37,944 bases of DNA from Prolixibacteraceae bacterium (GTDB taxonomy: Bacteria; Bacteroidota; Bacteroidia; Bacteroidales; Prolixibacteraceae), in assembly GCA_019459485.1 (NCBI GenBank), contig JAIBEZ010000038.1:1-37944 (forward strand), in the 5' to 3' direction. Of this stretch, positions 9,041 through 16,102 are shown one piece after another. Each line of letters opens with the position of its first letter. The stretch's first letter is position 1. A program made the position numbers and the translations under genes. Below the pieces are notes generated by a model. The model was not told the DNA's origin. It saw only the letters and a list, made by a program, of their open reading frames with translations, and did no database searches.

Positions 9041-9068
9041 GTTTCAAGTTTCAAGTTCAAAGTTTCAA
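9041..9068. repeat. Heptanucleotide tandem repeat upstream of adaptor gene
   Basis: Four contiguous 7-bp units on the plus strand: GTTTCAA, GTTTCAA, GTTCAAA, GTTTCAA. They lie in the 5' untranslated space of the adaptor gene, 10 bp before its ATG on the minus strand. The rest of the 201-bp gap to the TolC-like gene is AT/pyrimidine-rich, with local repeats of TTCGATAT near 9150, and shows no gene. Confidence 0.6.
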
Positions 9069-9232
9069 GTTCTGCCTTGATGACGGTTATTTCAATACAA
9101 TATCATCGTCAAATCTGGCATCGTTTTTTGTTTCTTATTTCTTATTTTTTGTTCGATATTCGATATTGGTTATTGAGAATTGGACATTTCGTCCTCCCTT
9201 TCCCGGATTCTGGGTTCCTTCTTCCTCTGGTT

Positions 9233-10588
9233 TTATTCCCAAAACCTTTCCCCTTTGTAGAAATCAAGAATCCGTTTCTTCATTTCGTAGGTCAGTTTCG
9301 AGCGTAAAACCTGACTGGTGGTATTTGCCAGCCTGTTTTTGATCGTGTAAAGATCGACCGCATTGATCATTCCCTGATCAAACTTTTTTTGTGCTGCCTG
9401 AAACGCCAGCGTATCGGCTTCCAGTTGCTTTCCGGCTTGCCGAAGTTCTTTCCACGAGGCAGTCAGTTGGTTGTAGTTTTCCTCCATTTCGTACTGAACT
9501 GTCTGTTTCGCCAGATCAAGTTTTGTTTGCGACTGTTCCGAAGCAAGGCGGCTGCGCTTTACATCAAACCGAACTGAGTTTTTACTAAATATAGGAATGC
9601 TCATCGAAGCTCCAACAAACTGACTGCGGTTATTTTTGATCTGGCTGTTAAAGGCAATTATCTGTTCATCAGCATCTTTGTTTGTTTCGTAGAATCCGGT
9701 GTTATAAGCTGCCTGCAGTTTAATCGAGGGGAAAAATCCGGCTTTGCTCATATTCAAACTTTTTTGACTGGCCTGAAATTCACTTTCGAACGATCGAATA
9801 TAGGGAGACCAACTGATGTGTTGCCCGAAAAGTGCAGGAATATCGGCAACAACCTCAGCAACAACGGGGTTCTCCTTCGGTATATCCAGTGTAATTTGCT
9901 TGTCAGGAGGCAAGTTCATTGCTTTTTTCAGGCTGATCCACGATGAAGCAATGTTATTGGAAGTTTGAATGCAAAACAATTCTTCCTTTTCAAAATTGGC
10001 ATTTACCTCCAGCAAATCAGTTTGTGCTTTCAATCCGGTTGCTACCAAAATTTGTGTCTTTCGCACGTTCATTTCCGAAAGCGCTTTTTGCTCATTGGCA
10101 ATTTTCAGCAACTCTTCGTAATACACTACATTAAAAAAGGCATTCATCACTGCAAAAGCCAAATCATCCGTAGCATTCAACCGATTGTTTTCGGCAGATT
10201 CTTTCCTGAATTTCTGGTACCTGATCTGGTTCTGAAGCATAAACCCACGAAACAGATCGAGCGAAGTCCCCAGATAATAAGAGTTGTTAAAGAAGGAAGT
10301 ATTTACAATTCCGTTCGTATTTGGATCTACCGACCGCCCATAGTTTAAACCGGCATCAACTCCGGCGCCAACTCCGGGCAGCAGGTTCCATTTCGATTGG
10401 CGGTAATTTAATCCGGCAATCTTTTCATTCAGTTGCGCATCCTGCAATTGCAGGTTATTTTTTATCGCATAGCCAATACATTCATTCAAAGTCCACTTTT
10501 CCTGAGCGGAAATTTGTAAGCTCAGCAGGATTACAATCAGGAACAACAAATTTCTTTTGCGACTTTTTACCCGAACAAAATTGAGCAA
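9233..10588 (-). CDS. TolC-like outer membrane efflux protein
   Basis: The mature part shows the two-repeat OEP layout: WTLNECIGYAIKNNLQ at the start, long coiled-coil helices, the GLNYGRSVDPNTN strand region, a second repeat with IKLQAAYNTGFY, and the ending KRILDFYKG. A signal peptide is clear (basic KSRKR, hydrophobic LLFLIVILLSL, cleavage after ISA). The start is uncertain. The frame is open up to ATG 10753, and ATG 10711 is also possible, but both would put 40-55 odd residues before the signal peptide. I chose TTG 10588 as nearest to it. It is the first gene of the minus-strand efflux operon, divergent from the two-component system. Confidence 0.88.
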   Translation of the reverse strand: MLNFVRVKSRKRNLLFLIVILLSLQISAQEKWTLNECIGYAIKNNLQLQDAQLNEKIAGLNYRQSKWNLLPGVGAGVDAGLNYGRSVDPNTNGIVNTSFFNNSYYLGTSLDLFRGFMLQNQIRYQKFRKESAENNRLNATDDLAFAVMNAFFNVVYYEELLKIANEQKALSEMNVRKTQILVATGLKAQTDLLEVNANFEKEELFCIQTSNNIASSWISLKKAMNLPPDKQITLDIPKENPVVAEVVADIPALFGQHISWSPYIRSFESEFQASQKSLNMSKAGFFPSIKLQAAYNTGFYETNKDADEQIIAFNSQIKNNRSQFVGASMSIPIFSKNSVRFDVKRSRLASEQSQTKLDLAKQTVQYEMEENYNQLTASWKELRQAGKQLEADTLAFQAAQKKFDQGMINAVDLYTIKNRLANTTSQVLRSKLTYEMKKRILDFYKGERFWE

Positions 10589-10820
10589 ATAGAACGTAAA
10601 TAAGTATGTTTTAGCAGACCTCAATTGTAGAAGGCAAAAGCTATAAACATCACGTTCAACGCTTTTGGTATTGCCACACTGAAGATCATCGTTGTAACAA
10701 GTTAGTTTCATTGTTTTAGCATTTTGAAAAGGACTGTACCAGAATAATGCCATAAACGCAAATGTGCTATTATTCAGTTACTTAGTATGGCGAAGTCGTG
10801 TTGTGAGTTAAAATAATTGA

Positions 10821-10853
10821 CAATAGAATGTCAAAATATTTGACACTCTATTG
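10821..10853. promoter_or_regulatory. 33-bp palindromic operator candidate for the divergent regulator
   Basis: The arms are CAATAGAATGTCAAA (10821-10835) and TTTGACACTCTATTG (10839-10853) around a 3-nt ATA centre. Fourteen of fifteen pairs match. A further TTGACA half-site at 10817-10822 is inverted relative to the TGTCAA at 10829. A dyad of this size between a TolC-like operon and a divergent NtrC-type regulator fits an enhancer-like binding site for that regulator. Its right end coincides with the -33 TTG of the regulator promoter, so autoregulation is likely. Binding is inferred, not shown. Confidence 0.7.
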
Positions 10854-10880
10854 ATTTTGGTTTCTATGTCGTGTAACTTT
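10851..10880 (+). promoter_or_regulatory. Bacteroidota-type promoter of the NtrC-type regulator
   Basis: TTG at 10851-10853, a 20-nt spacer and TAACTTTG at 10873-10880 match the Bacteroidota primary-sigma consensus TTG-N19-21-TAnnTTTG. Transcription would be expected to begin only a few bases before ATG 10890, leaving an almost leaderless mRNA. Confidence 0.6.
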
Positions 10881-10889
10881 GAAAAAAAA

Positions 10890-12254
10890 ATGGCCAAAGG
10901 AAACATTCTGATTGTCGATGACAACAAAAGCATTTTAAGTGCACTGGAGATTTTCCTGACTCCTGAATTTCAAACCGTCACCACGCTGTCCGATCCCAAC
11001 CAAATCCCGACCGAACTTCGGAAGAAAGACTACAACCTGGTAATCCTCGACATGAATTTTAATGCCGGAATAAACACCGGCAACGAAGGCATATACTGGC
11101 TGGGACGAATCAAGGAATCCAATCCGGAGATTTCGGTGGTAATGATAACAGCATACGGCGATGTTGAATTGACAGTAAAAGCGTTGAAAATGGGAGCCAC
11201 CGATTTTTTCCTGAAACCATGGGACAACAACAAATTACTGGCAACGCTAAAATCAGCCCTTCAGCTAAACTGGTCGAAAAAAGAGGTAAGCCAGCTAAAG
11301 GAAAAAGAAAAGGGGTTGAAAACAGAGATCAACCGCGAGCAGAAATTTATTGTTGGCTCGTCGCCCCAGCTGATGCAAATGCTGAACATGGTTCGAAAAG
11401 TGGCGAAAACGGATGCCAACGTACTGATTACCGGCGAAAACGGAACCGGAAAAGAACTGATAGCGCATGAAATTCACCGCCTGTCGGAACGCTCACACGA
11501 AGTAATGGTGAGTGTCGATATGGGGGCGATCACAGAAACTCTGTTCGAAAGCGAACTGTTTGGTCATGTGAAGGGCGCATTTACCGATGCCCGCGAAAAC
11601 CGCCCCGGAAAATTTGAAGTGGCCGATAAAGGCAGTCTTTTCCTGGACGAAATCGGCAACCTCTCGTTTCATCTTCAGGCTAAACTACTGGCAGCCATAC
11701 AAAACCGGCAGATTTCGCGTATCGGTTCCAATCAAACCATACCTATCGACATACGGCTGATTTGCGCCACCAATAAAAAACTGGAAAGTATGGTACACGA
11801 TGGATTGTTCCGCGAAGACCTGCTATACCGTATCAATACGATCCAGATTGAAGTTCCGCCGCTTCGCGATCGTGGAAATGATGTGCTGGTACTGGCCGAT
11901 TTCTTCATGAAAAAATATACCTCAAAATACAACAAACCCAGTCTGAAAATTAACCAACCGGCTCAGGATAAATTGCTCAAATATGCATGGCCCGGGAATA
12001 TCCGTGAATTGCAGCATACCATCGAGAAAGCGGTTATCCTTAGCGAAGGCAACGTTTTGAAACCTGAGGATTTTTTCATGCGGCCAATTCTTTCAGGAAA
12101 AACTAGTGAGACAGAACTTACACTCGAAGAAATGGAAAAACGAATGATCAACCTTGCCATCGAAAAGAACAACGGAAACCTAAGCGCTGCAGCCGAGCAG
12201 CTTGGAATCACCCGACAGACACTCTATAACAAAATCAAAAAGAACGGACAATGA
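10890..12254 (+). CDS. Sigma-54-type (NtrC family) response regulator
   Basis: A 454-residue protein with three domains. The receiver (residues 5-120) has acidic D10/D11, phosphoacceptor D54 (VILDMNF) and K109. The AAA+ domain (about 150-390) has Walker A GENGTGKE (182-189), Walker B LFLDE (250-254), and R-finger/sensor motifs FREDLLYRI and WPGNIREL. A Fis-type HTH ends the protein (NLSAAAEQLGITRQTLYNKI). The sigma-54 contact loop reads GAFTDA (229-234), not the classical GAFTGA. I chose ATG 10890 over upstream starts because MAKGNILIVDD is the normal receiver start and the promoter box ends just before it. It overlaps the kinase gene and faces the efflux operon, which it probably controls. 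Confidence 0.93.
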   Translation: MAKGNILIVDDNKSILSALEIFLTPEFQTVTTLSDPNQIPTELRKKDYNLVILDMNFNAGINTGNEGIYWLGRIKESNPEISVVMITAYGDVELTVKALKMGATDFFLKPWDNNKLLATLKSALQLNWSKKEVSQLKEKEKGLKTEINREQKFIVGSSPQLMQMLNMVRKVAKTDANVLITGENGTGKELIAHEIHRLSERSHEVMVSVDMGAITETLFESELFGHVKGAFTDARENRPGKFEVADKGSLFLDEIGNLSFHLQAKLLAAIQNRQISRIGSNQTIPIDIRLICATNKKLESMVHDGLFREDLLYRINTIQIEVPPLRDRGNDVLVLADFFMKKYTSKYNKPSLKINQPAQDKLLKYAWPGNIRELQHTIEKAVILSEGNVLKPEDFFMRPILSGKTSETELTLEEMEKRMINLAIEKNNGNLSAAAEQLGITRQTLYNKIKKNGQ

Positions 12255-13603
12255 TCAGTCGAAACCTCTATTTTCAAATAGTCTTCAGGGTAATGTTAAT
12301 TGTGTTTCTATCCATAGTTGCCGGTTGGCTGATTGCTTCAGGCCATTCGCCTCTGCTGATTTTTTTGTGCTTCTTTCTTGTGATTGCCTTGGCCATTAAT
12401 CTTGTCAACTACCTGAATTCCACCAACCGGAAAATAAGCTATTTCCTCGAATCTGTACAGAATGAAGATTCAACGCTTTCGTTTCCGACCAATATTACCG
12501 ACCAGCCAATTCGCGAAATCTATCAGGGACTGAATAAAGTCAACAAGCAAATCCAGCAGTTAAAAATCGAAAACCAGCAACGTGAACAGTATTTTCAAAC
12601 CTTGCTCGAGCATGTAGCTACCGGTATTGTAACTTTCAACGACAAAGGATTTGTGCTTCATGCCAACTCGGCTGCAAAAAAAATGTTGGGGGTCGATGTG
12701 CTTACCCATATCAACCAACTGGAGAGAGTTAACCGGAATTTGTTTCAGGCCATCAGGAAAATTCAGCCATTTGAACAAAAACTGGTTTCTGTAATTACCG
12801 AACGCGGAACGATTCAGCTTTCGCTCAAATCAACTTCGTTTAAGGTAAAAAGCAATGAACTGATGTTGTTATCGGTACAGGATATCCGTAATGAATTGGA
12901 TGAAAAAGAGCTGGATTCGTGGATGAAACTGATCAGGGTGCTGATGCACGAAATCATGAATTCGATCGCACCAATCACTTCACTTTCAGAAAGTTTGTGC
13001 AAGTTTTTTACCATCGGCGGTCGTCCTGCACTTCCTGAAGAATTGACTGAGGCAACCATTGGAACTACACTTCGTGGGTTGAATGTAATTAAAGAACAGG
13101 GAAATGGATTGATGCTGTTTGTTGAATCGTACAGGAAACTGACACGTTTACCAAAACCAGATAAGATAGTATTCAAAGTTGAAGACCTTGTCAACCGGAT
13201 AAAAGTGCTCTACGCTTCGCTCGAAAACAGCGAAAAGGTGAAACTTATTGTTTCGGTAAACCCTCCGGGAATGGAGCTTTTGGCAGATGAAAACCAGATT
13301 TCTCAGGTTTTGATCAACCTGGCAAAGAATGCTTTGCAGGCCAACGAGAATAATCCTGAAGGTAAAATTCATATTACTGCCGGATTCAATACCGATCATC
13401 GAGCTGAAATATGTGTAACCGACAATGGTCCGGGAATTCCGGATGAGATTCTGGAGCAGATTTTTGTGCCTTTTTTTACGACCCGCGAAAATGGCTCCGG
13501 AATCGGGCTTAGCCTGTCGCGGCAGATCATGCGCCTGCATGGCGGAAGCCTTCAGGTACGCTCGGTTCCGAACAAAGAAACGGTATTTTGCCTGGGGTTT
13601 TAG
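12251..13603 (+). CDS. Membrane sensor histidine kinase (NtrB/NtrY-like)
   Basis: A 450-residue kinase whose ATG overlaps the stop of the regulator gene (ATGA), indicating translational coupling. Two TM segments (about residues 12-30 and 34-55) have almost no periplasmic loop, so it probably senses within or from inside the membrane. A linker helix and a PAS-like domain (about 110-210) follow, then the dimerisation/phosphoacceptor helix with H233 in [10 protein letters not shown], and an HATPase_c domain with N-box N360 ([12 protein letters not shown]), G1 DNGPGIP (391-397) and G2 GSGIGLSLS. The short periplasmic part argues against direct sensing of a periplasmic drug. It is the cognate kinase of the upstream NtrC-type regulator. 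Confidence 0.94.
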   Translation: MISRNLYFQIVFRVMLIVFLSIVAGWLIASGHSPLLIFLCFFLVIALAINLVNYLNSTNRKISYFLESVQNEDSTLSFPTNITDQPIREIYQGLNKVNKQIQQLKIENQQREQYFQTLLEHVATGIVTFNDKGFVLHANSAAKKMLGVDVLTHINQLERVNRNLFQAIRKIQPFEQKLVSVITERGTIQLSLKSTSFKVKSNELMLLSVQDIRNELDEKELDSWMKLIRVLMHEIMNSIAPITSLSESLCKFFTIGGRPALPEELTEATIGTTLRGLNVIKEQGNGLMLFVESYRKLTRLPKPDKIVFKVEDLVNRIKVLYASLENSEKVKLIVSVNPPGMELLADENQISQVLINLAKNALQANENNPEGKIHITAGFNTDHRAEICVTDNGPGIPDEILEQIFVPFFTTRENGSGIGLSLSRQIMRLHGGSLQVRSVPNKETVFCLGF

Positions 13604-13617
13604 AGATCACCGTGTGT

Positions 13618-13646
13618 GTAGAGACAAGGCATTGCCTTGTCTCTAC
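13618..13646. repeat. Perfect 14-bp inverted repeat downstream of kinase gene
   Basis: GTAGAGACAAGGCA, one central T, then TGCCTTGTCTCTAC. It starts 15 bp after the kinase stop. GTAGAGAC...GTCTCTAC palindromes recur widely in bacterial intergenic DNA (from memory, not checked). There is no U-run, so it is a REP-like element or an mRNA 3' stabiliser rather than a standard terminator. Confidence 0.75.
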
Positions 13647-13775
13647 AGCAGATATTCGTATTGAACGGGTTACACCAGTTGTTTTATCATTCCACCATGC
13701 CATTTGTTCAACCACCATCGTGGTTGTGGGCGCGATGGATTACCGTTACCACGGGTTTCACCGCCTGGCTATTCA
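13647..13775. other. Gene-free stretch with decayed repeat sequence
   Basis: No credible gene. It contains a perfect hairpin CAACCAC-CATC-GTGGTTG (13709-13726) and G/C-patterned sequence (GTTACCACGGGTTTCACC) that resembles eroded dispersed-repeat DNA. Together with the flanking elements, the interval between the kinase gene and the next gene (13604-14097, 494 bp) is made of repeats. Confidence 0.4.
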
Positions 13776-13859
13776 TCAATTTCAAAAAAGGATTGCAAAT
13801 CCCGGGCTAAAAAGTGCTGATTGCAAATCAGCACTAGCGCTGCGAGCTTTTACATATCC
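13776..13859. repeat. REP-like element, copy A
   Basis: An 84-bp unit that aligns end to end with the unit at 13968-14052 (shared TCAAnTTCAAAAAAGGATT, GGGCTAAAA, CAGCTTTT-like ends). It carries two palindromes: GGATT-gca-AATCC (13790-13802) and a 10-bp stem AGTGCTGATT-gca-AATCAGCACT (13813-13835). The stem differs from copy B with both sides changed together. Confidence 0.75.
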
Positions 13860-13931
13860 TAATGAACTGGATTAAAGCAAGTGCATATTCAATTTTAAAA
13901 AAACATTGGACTAAGTTAACAAAACTTTGTA

Positions 13932-13964
13932 AACGAAGTTGCCTGTTAAAAGGGCAGCTTCGTT
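13932..13964. repeat. Isolated hairpin between the two REP-like copies
   Basis: AACGAAGTTGCC (13932-13943) pairs with GGCAGCTTCGTT (13953-13964), including one G-U pair, around a 9-nt loop. It lies between copies A and B and may be part of the same repeat cluster. Confidence 0.5.
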
Positions 13965-13967
13965 GTT

Positions 13968-14052
13968 TCAAATTCAAAAAAGGATTACAAATCTTGGGCT
14001 AAAAGGTGAAGATTGTAAATCTTCACCAGCACTGCCAGCTTTTTGCAAATCC
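13968..14052. repeat. REP-like element, copy B
   Basis: The diverged partner of copy A, 192 bp downstream in the same orientation. Its main stem is GGTGAAGATT-gta-AATCTTCACC (14005-14027). Compared with copy A, CT on one arm became AA and AG on the other arm became TT, so pairing is preserved. Confidence 0.75.
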
Positions 14053-14097
14053 AGAAGAGCGGGGTTCCATCAAAGCCCTGGTTTTCCGAGGCTTTTG

Positions 14098-14577
14098 TTA
14101 GTCAACTTTTTTGATCGTCATATAATAATACCTGCTTTCGTCACGAGTAATCCATTTTATCTGAAAACCTTTGTAATAGAATATTTTATCTGGCAAAACG
14201 ATGCTTCGTCCTGGCTTGCCTTCTGCATATCTTACCATTATTGGTATTTCTTTAAACGGATAATTGGGGGGTATTTCAAAAGGTTTACTAAGTGGTGCAG
14301 TAAACCTTTTCCCATTAACCCTATACTCAAAATTATAATCCCTACTGGACATTCGTCCCGCAGGATAGGCGTAAAAAGCAATGGTTTCTATACCATTGCT
14401 TTTTAAATACACATTCCATTTCCTGGCGCTTTTATCTCCGATAATAAAAAATGGAGAAATAAATGCCAATATTATTAGCATTGCTAAAGCAAAATGCTTA
14501 AACTTTGGTTTTACCTCAGCTTTCGTATTCCCACCACCGCTCTTCATAATTGTAATTTTCCCACTGTTGTTTTTCAT
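14098..14577 (-). CDS. Hypothetical single-pass membrane protein
   Basis: I do not recognise this family. From ATG 14577 it is 159 residues: a basic, Ser/Gly-rich start, one TM (about residues 28-47, FALAMLIILAFISPFFIIG), then a ~110-residue, beta-rich, aromatic- and Tyr/Lys-rich domain probably outside the inner membrane, ending YYYMTIKKVD. The frame stays open to 14670, but that part overlaps repeat-like sequence. A near-duplicate 30 bp further in (ATTACAATCATGAA then ATTACAATTATGAA) gives a second candidate start at 14547. It is surrounded by REP-like DNA on both sides with no functional partner. Real-gene status is moderately sure because the downstream domain looks protein-like throughout. 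Confidence 0.6.
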   Translation of the reverse strand: MKNNSGKITIMKSGGGNTKAEVKPKFKHFALAMLIILAFISPFFIIGDKSARKWNVYLKSNGIETIAFYAYPAGRMSSRDYNFEYRVNGKRFTAPLSKPFEIPPNYPFKEIPIMVRYAEGKPGRSIVLPDKIFYYKGFQIKWITRDESRYYYMTIKKVD

Positions 14578-14794
14578 GATTGTAATAATATTTTTCCCCC
14601 ATGCTCTTCCGGATATGCATCCATGTTGATCGAAGCGGCTGGTGCTGATTTGCGATCCGGGTTTAAACATGACTGCCGCTACTTTTTTATTCCATTGGCG
14701 TAAAATTAAGAATTATGGTATTCAACGTTGTGGAAATGGACTATAAATCCAGAGTTTAAAAGTGTCAATTGCCTGCCAGCAGCACCTCCTGGCT

Positions 14795-14811
14795 GCGGAT
14801 CTGTGATCCGC
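14795..14811. repeat. Short REP-like palindrome
   Basis: GCGGATC-tgt-GATCCGC in the 226-bp gap between the hypothetical gene and the DUF6261 gene. It follows AGCACCTCCTGG (14780-14791), which resembles the GCACCTCCGG core of the periodic array at 15774-16026. This suggests that the repeats are related. Confidence 0.55.
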
Positions 14812-14828
14812 CTATACCATAATTATTT

Positions 14829-14870
14829 CAAACCCGCCGCCTCGCTACTCAACGAGGCTAAGCGGGTTTG
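14829..14870 (-). terminator. Strong hairpin after the DUF6261 gene
   Basis: CAAACCCGC (14829-14837) pairs with GCGGGTTTG (14862-14870), and an inner stem CCTCG/CGAGG (14840-14844 and 14853-14857) extends it. Read on the minus strand it begins 26 nt after the DUF6261 stop. The following sequence is GAAATAATT, not a U-run, so termination is plausible but unproven. Confidence 0.45.
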
Positions 14871-14896
14871 GTCATTGTGCATCCACCTCAGAAAGA

Positions 14897-15640
14897 TTAT
14901 TCAACGGGTTTGTCCTTGTCGTCCTTGCCGTTGGTGCGCCGGGCCAGCATATCGGAGTAATATTTACGGGAAGCGTTCAACAAGTTAAGTGCATTGAGGA
15001 ATAAGGGCGATTTGAGCGCTTTTGCCATTGCCAGCACGTAATTGGCCATATCGGCGTACTTTTTCAACAATTCGGCGCGTATCACCTTCATGTCGTAGGT
15101 CTCGGTTGAAGCTTCGGTAACCAGTCGGTTCGCGAATAGGGTTTTAAATGCTTCGTTGGTAGTTTTTAAACGAGCGACGTAGCGGCCCATGTTTAGCACA
15201 CCGATCTTTGCAGCGTGTGCGGGGCTTTCGAGTTCGTTTACCAACTTATCGATGGCCATTGTTTCGGCTTCGTAGTTCAGGTCGGCAAGACCTTTAAAAC
15301 TGGTAAAAACAATGTTCAGGCCGCGGCTGGCTTCTACTTCAGCTTCGTCGTCGGATACACCATACAATTTCAGCGCTTTGCCAAAGGCATCGACGGCTTT
15401 GTCCCGGTTTTTATCGGCAAGGCCAATTTTTTCAGTTTCTTCGCTTTTGCGAATCTGGGCAAGCGCCTTTTCATACGAGCCTTTTTGTTGGGTTAAGTCC
15501 TGCAAATAGGCATTCAACGGAACATCAATCATCAGAGCCTGATCGATGGTTGCCAAATCATCCAAAGTTCGGCGAATAAGTTGTCCGGCTTCCATGTTGG
15601 TCAAATCTGAAGTCCGCACGGGTTCAAGTTTTAGCATCAT
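14897..15640 (-). CDS. DUF6261-like protein of unknown function
   Basis: A 247-residue, soluble, almost entirely helical protein with no signal peptide or TM. The pattern (KLEPVRTSDLTNMEAGQLI at the start, then long amphipathic helices with NLNY-like and MGRYVARLK segments, and a charged, disordered tail GKDDKDKPVE) matches, from memory, the Bacteroidota family DUF6261, often found near repeat and mobile DNA and of unknown role. Start at the first ATG of MMLKLEP. It stands alone: its upstream side is 462 bp of repeat-rich DNA and its downstream side another repeat patch. Family name moderately sure; function unknown. Confidence 0.8.
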   Translation of the reverse strand: MMLKLEPVRTSDLTNMEAGQLIRRTLDDLATIDQALMIDVPLNAYLQDLTQQKGSYEKALAQIRKSEETEKIGLADKNRDKAVDAFGKALKLYGVSDDEAEVEASRGLNIVFTSFKGLADLNYEAETMAIDKLVNELESPAHAAKIGVLNMGRYVARLKTTNEAFKTLFANRLVTEASTETYDMKVIRAELLKKYADMANYVLAMAKALKSPLFLNALNLLNASRKYYSDMLARRTNGKDDKDKPVE

Positions 15641-15773
15641 TGATGGGAAGATTTATAGATTAATTAACTGCATACAATTTAACACATTATTTTCATATAA
15701 TAATCAAAATAAAAAAAGAAAATAACAAATAGTTGATTGCTCTGGGGCGATAAGGGAAAAGCCGCGTAAAACC

Positions 15774-16026
15774 GCAGCTCCGTTTTGTGTAAATCAAAAA
15801 AAAAGGAATCGTTTGCAGCTCCTGTTGGTCAGAACCCATTTTGGTTTAATCTTTCCGCACCTCCGGTTTGGGCCAACCAAAAAAAGGACGACCAAAAGCA
15901 CCTCCGGTTAGGCAGAACTGAAATCGGTTCAGCTATTCCGCACCTCCGAAAAGTCTAAACCGGATTGGATTCATGCTTTCCGCACCTCCGGCTGGTACCG
16001 ATTTGTCAGAAGTCAAATCGCCTTCA
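15774..16026. repeat. Degenerate tandem array with 41-42 bp period
   Basis: A core GCACCTCCGG (or GCAGCTCCnG) starts at 15774, 15815, 15857, 15898, 15940 and 15982, that is at intervals of 41, 42, 41, 42 and 42 bp. Between cores the units share CAGAACC..TTGGTTTA..CTTTCC, with small inverted repeats such as GAAC...GTTC. Six units are visible, the first two most diverged. The remainder of the 15641-16102 interval is AT-rich (15641-15720) with no gene seen. Confidence 0.7.
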
Positions 16027-16039
16027 GCGCCGAAATTTG

Positions 16040-16098
16040 TTCCGGACTTCGGAATGTCTGATATTCAAGTAATCTTCGACTTGGGAAAGTCGAAGTCC
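16040..16098. repeat. Pair of alternative hairpins after the GT9 gene
   Basis: TTCCG-gactt-CGGAA (16040-16054) and CTTCGACTT-ggga-AAGTCGAAG (16074-16095) are each perfect. In addition GGACTTCG (16044-16051) is exactly complementary to CGAAGTCC (16091-16098), which would exclude both. On the minus strand they lie 4-63 nt after the GT9 stop and have no U-run. Confidence 0.55.
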
Positions 16099-16102
16099 TG
16101 CA

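Noticed and set aside
10661-10676. Possible sigma-54 promoter TGGCAATACCAAAAGC on the minus strand before the TolC-like gene
   Set aside because: GG and GC are 11 bases apart instead of 10, and the TTGC part is missing.
13588-13875. Open frame of about 95 codons on the plus strand after the kinase
   Set aside because: It overlaps the kinase end and consists of palindromic repeat sequence; the translation shows no protein-like pattern.
15774-16026. CRISPR-like regular spacing
   Set aside because: The conserved core is only about 10 bp and degenerate, the intervening segments resemble one another, and no cas genes are in the window.
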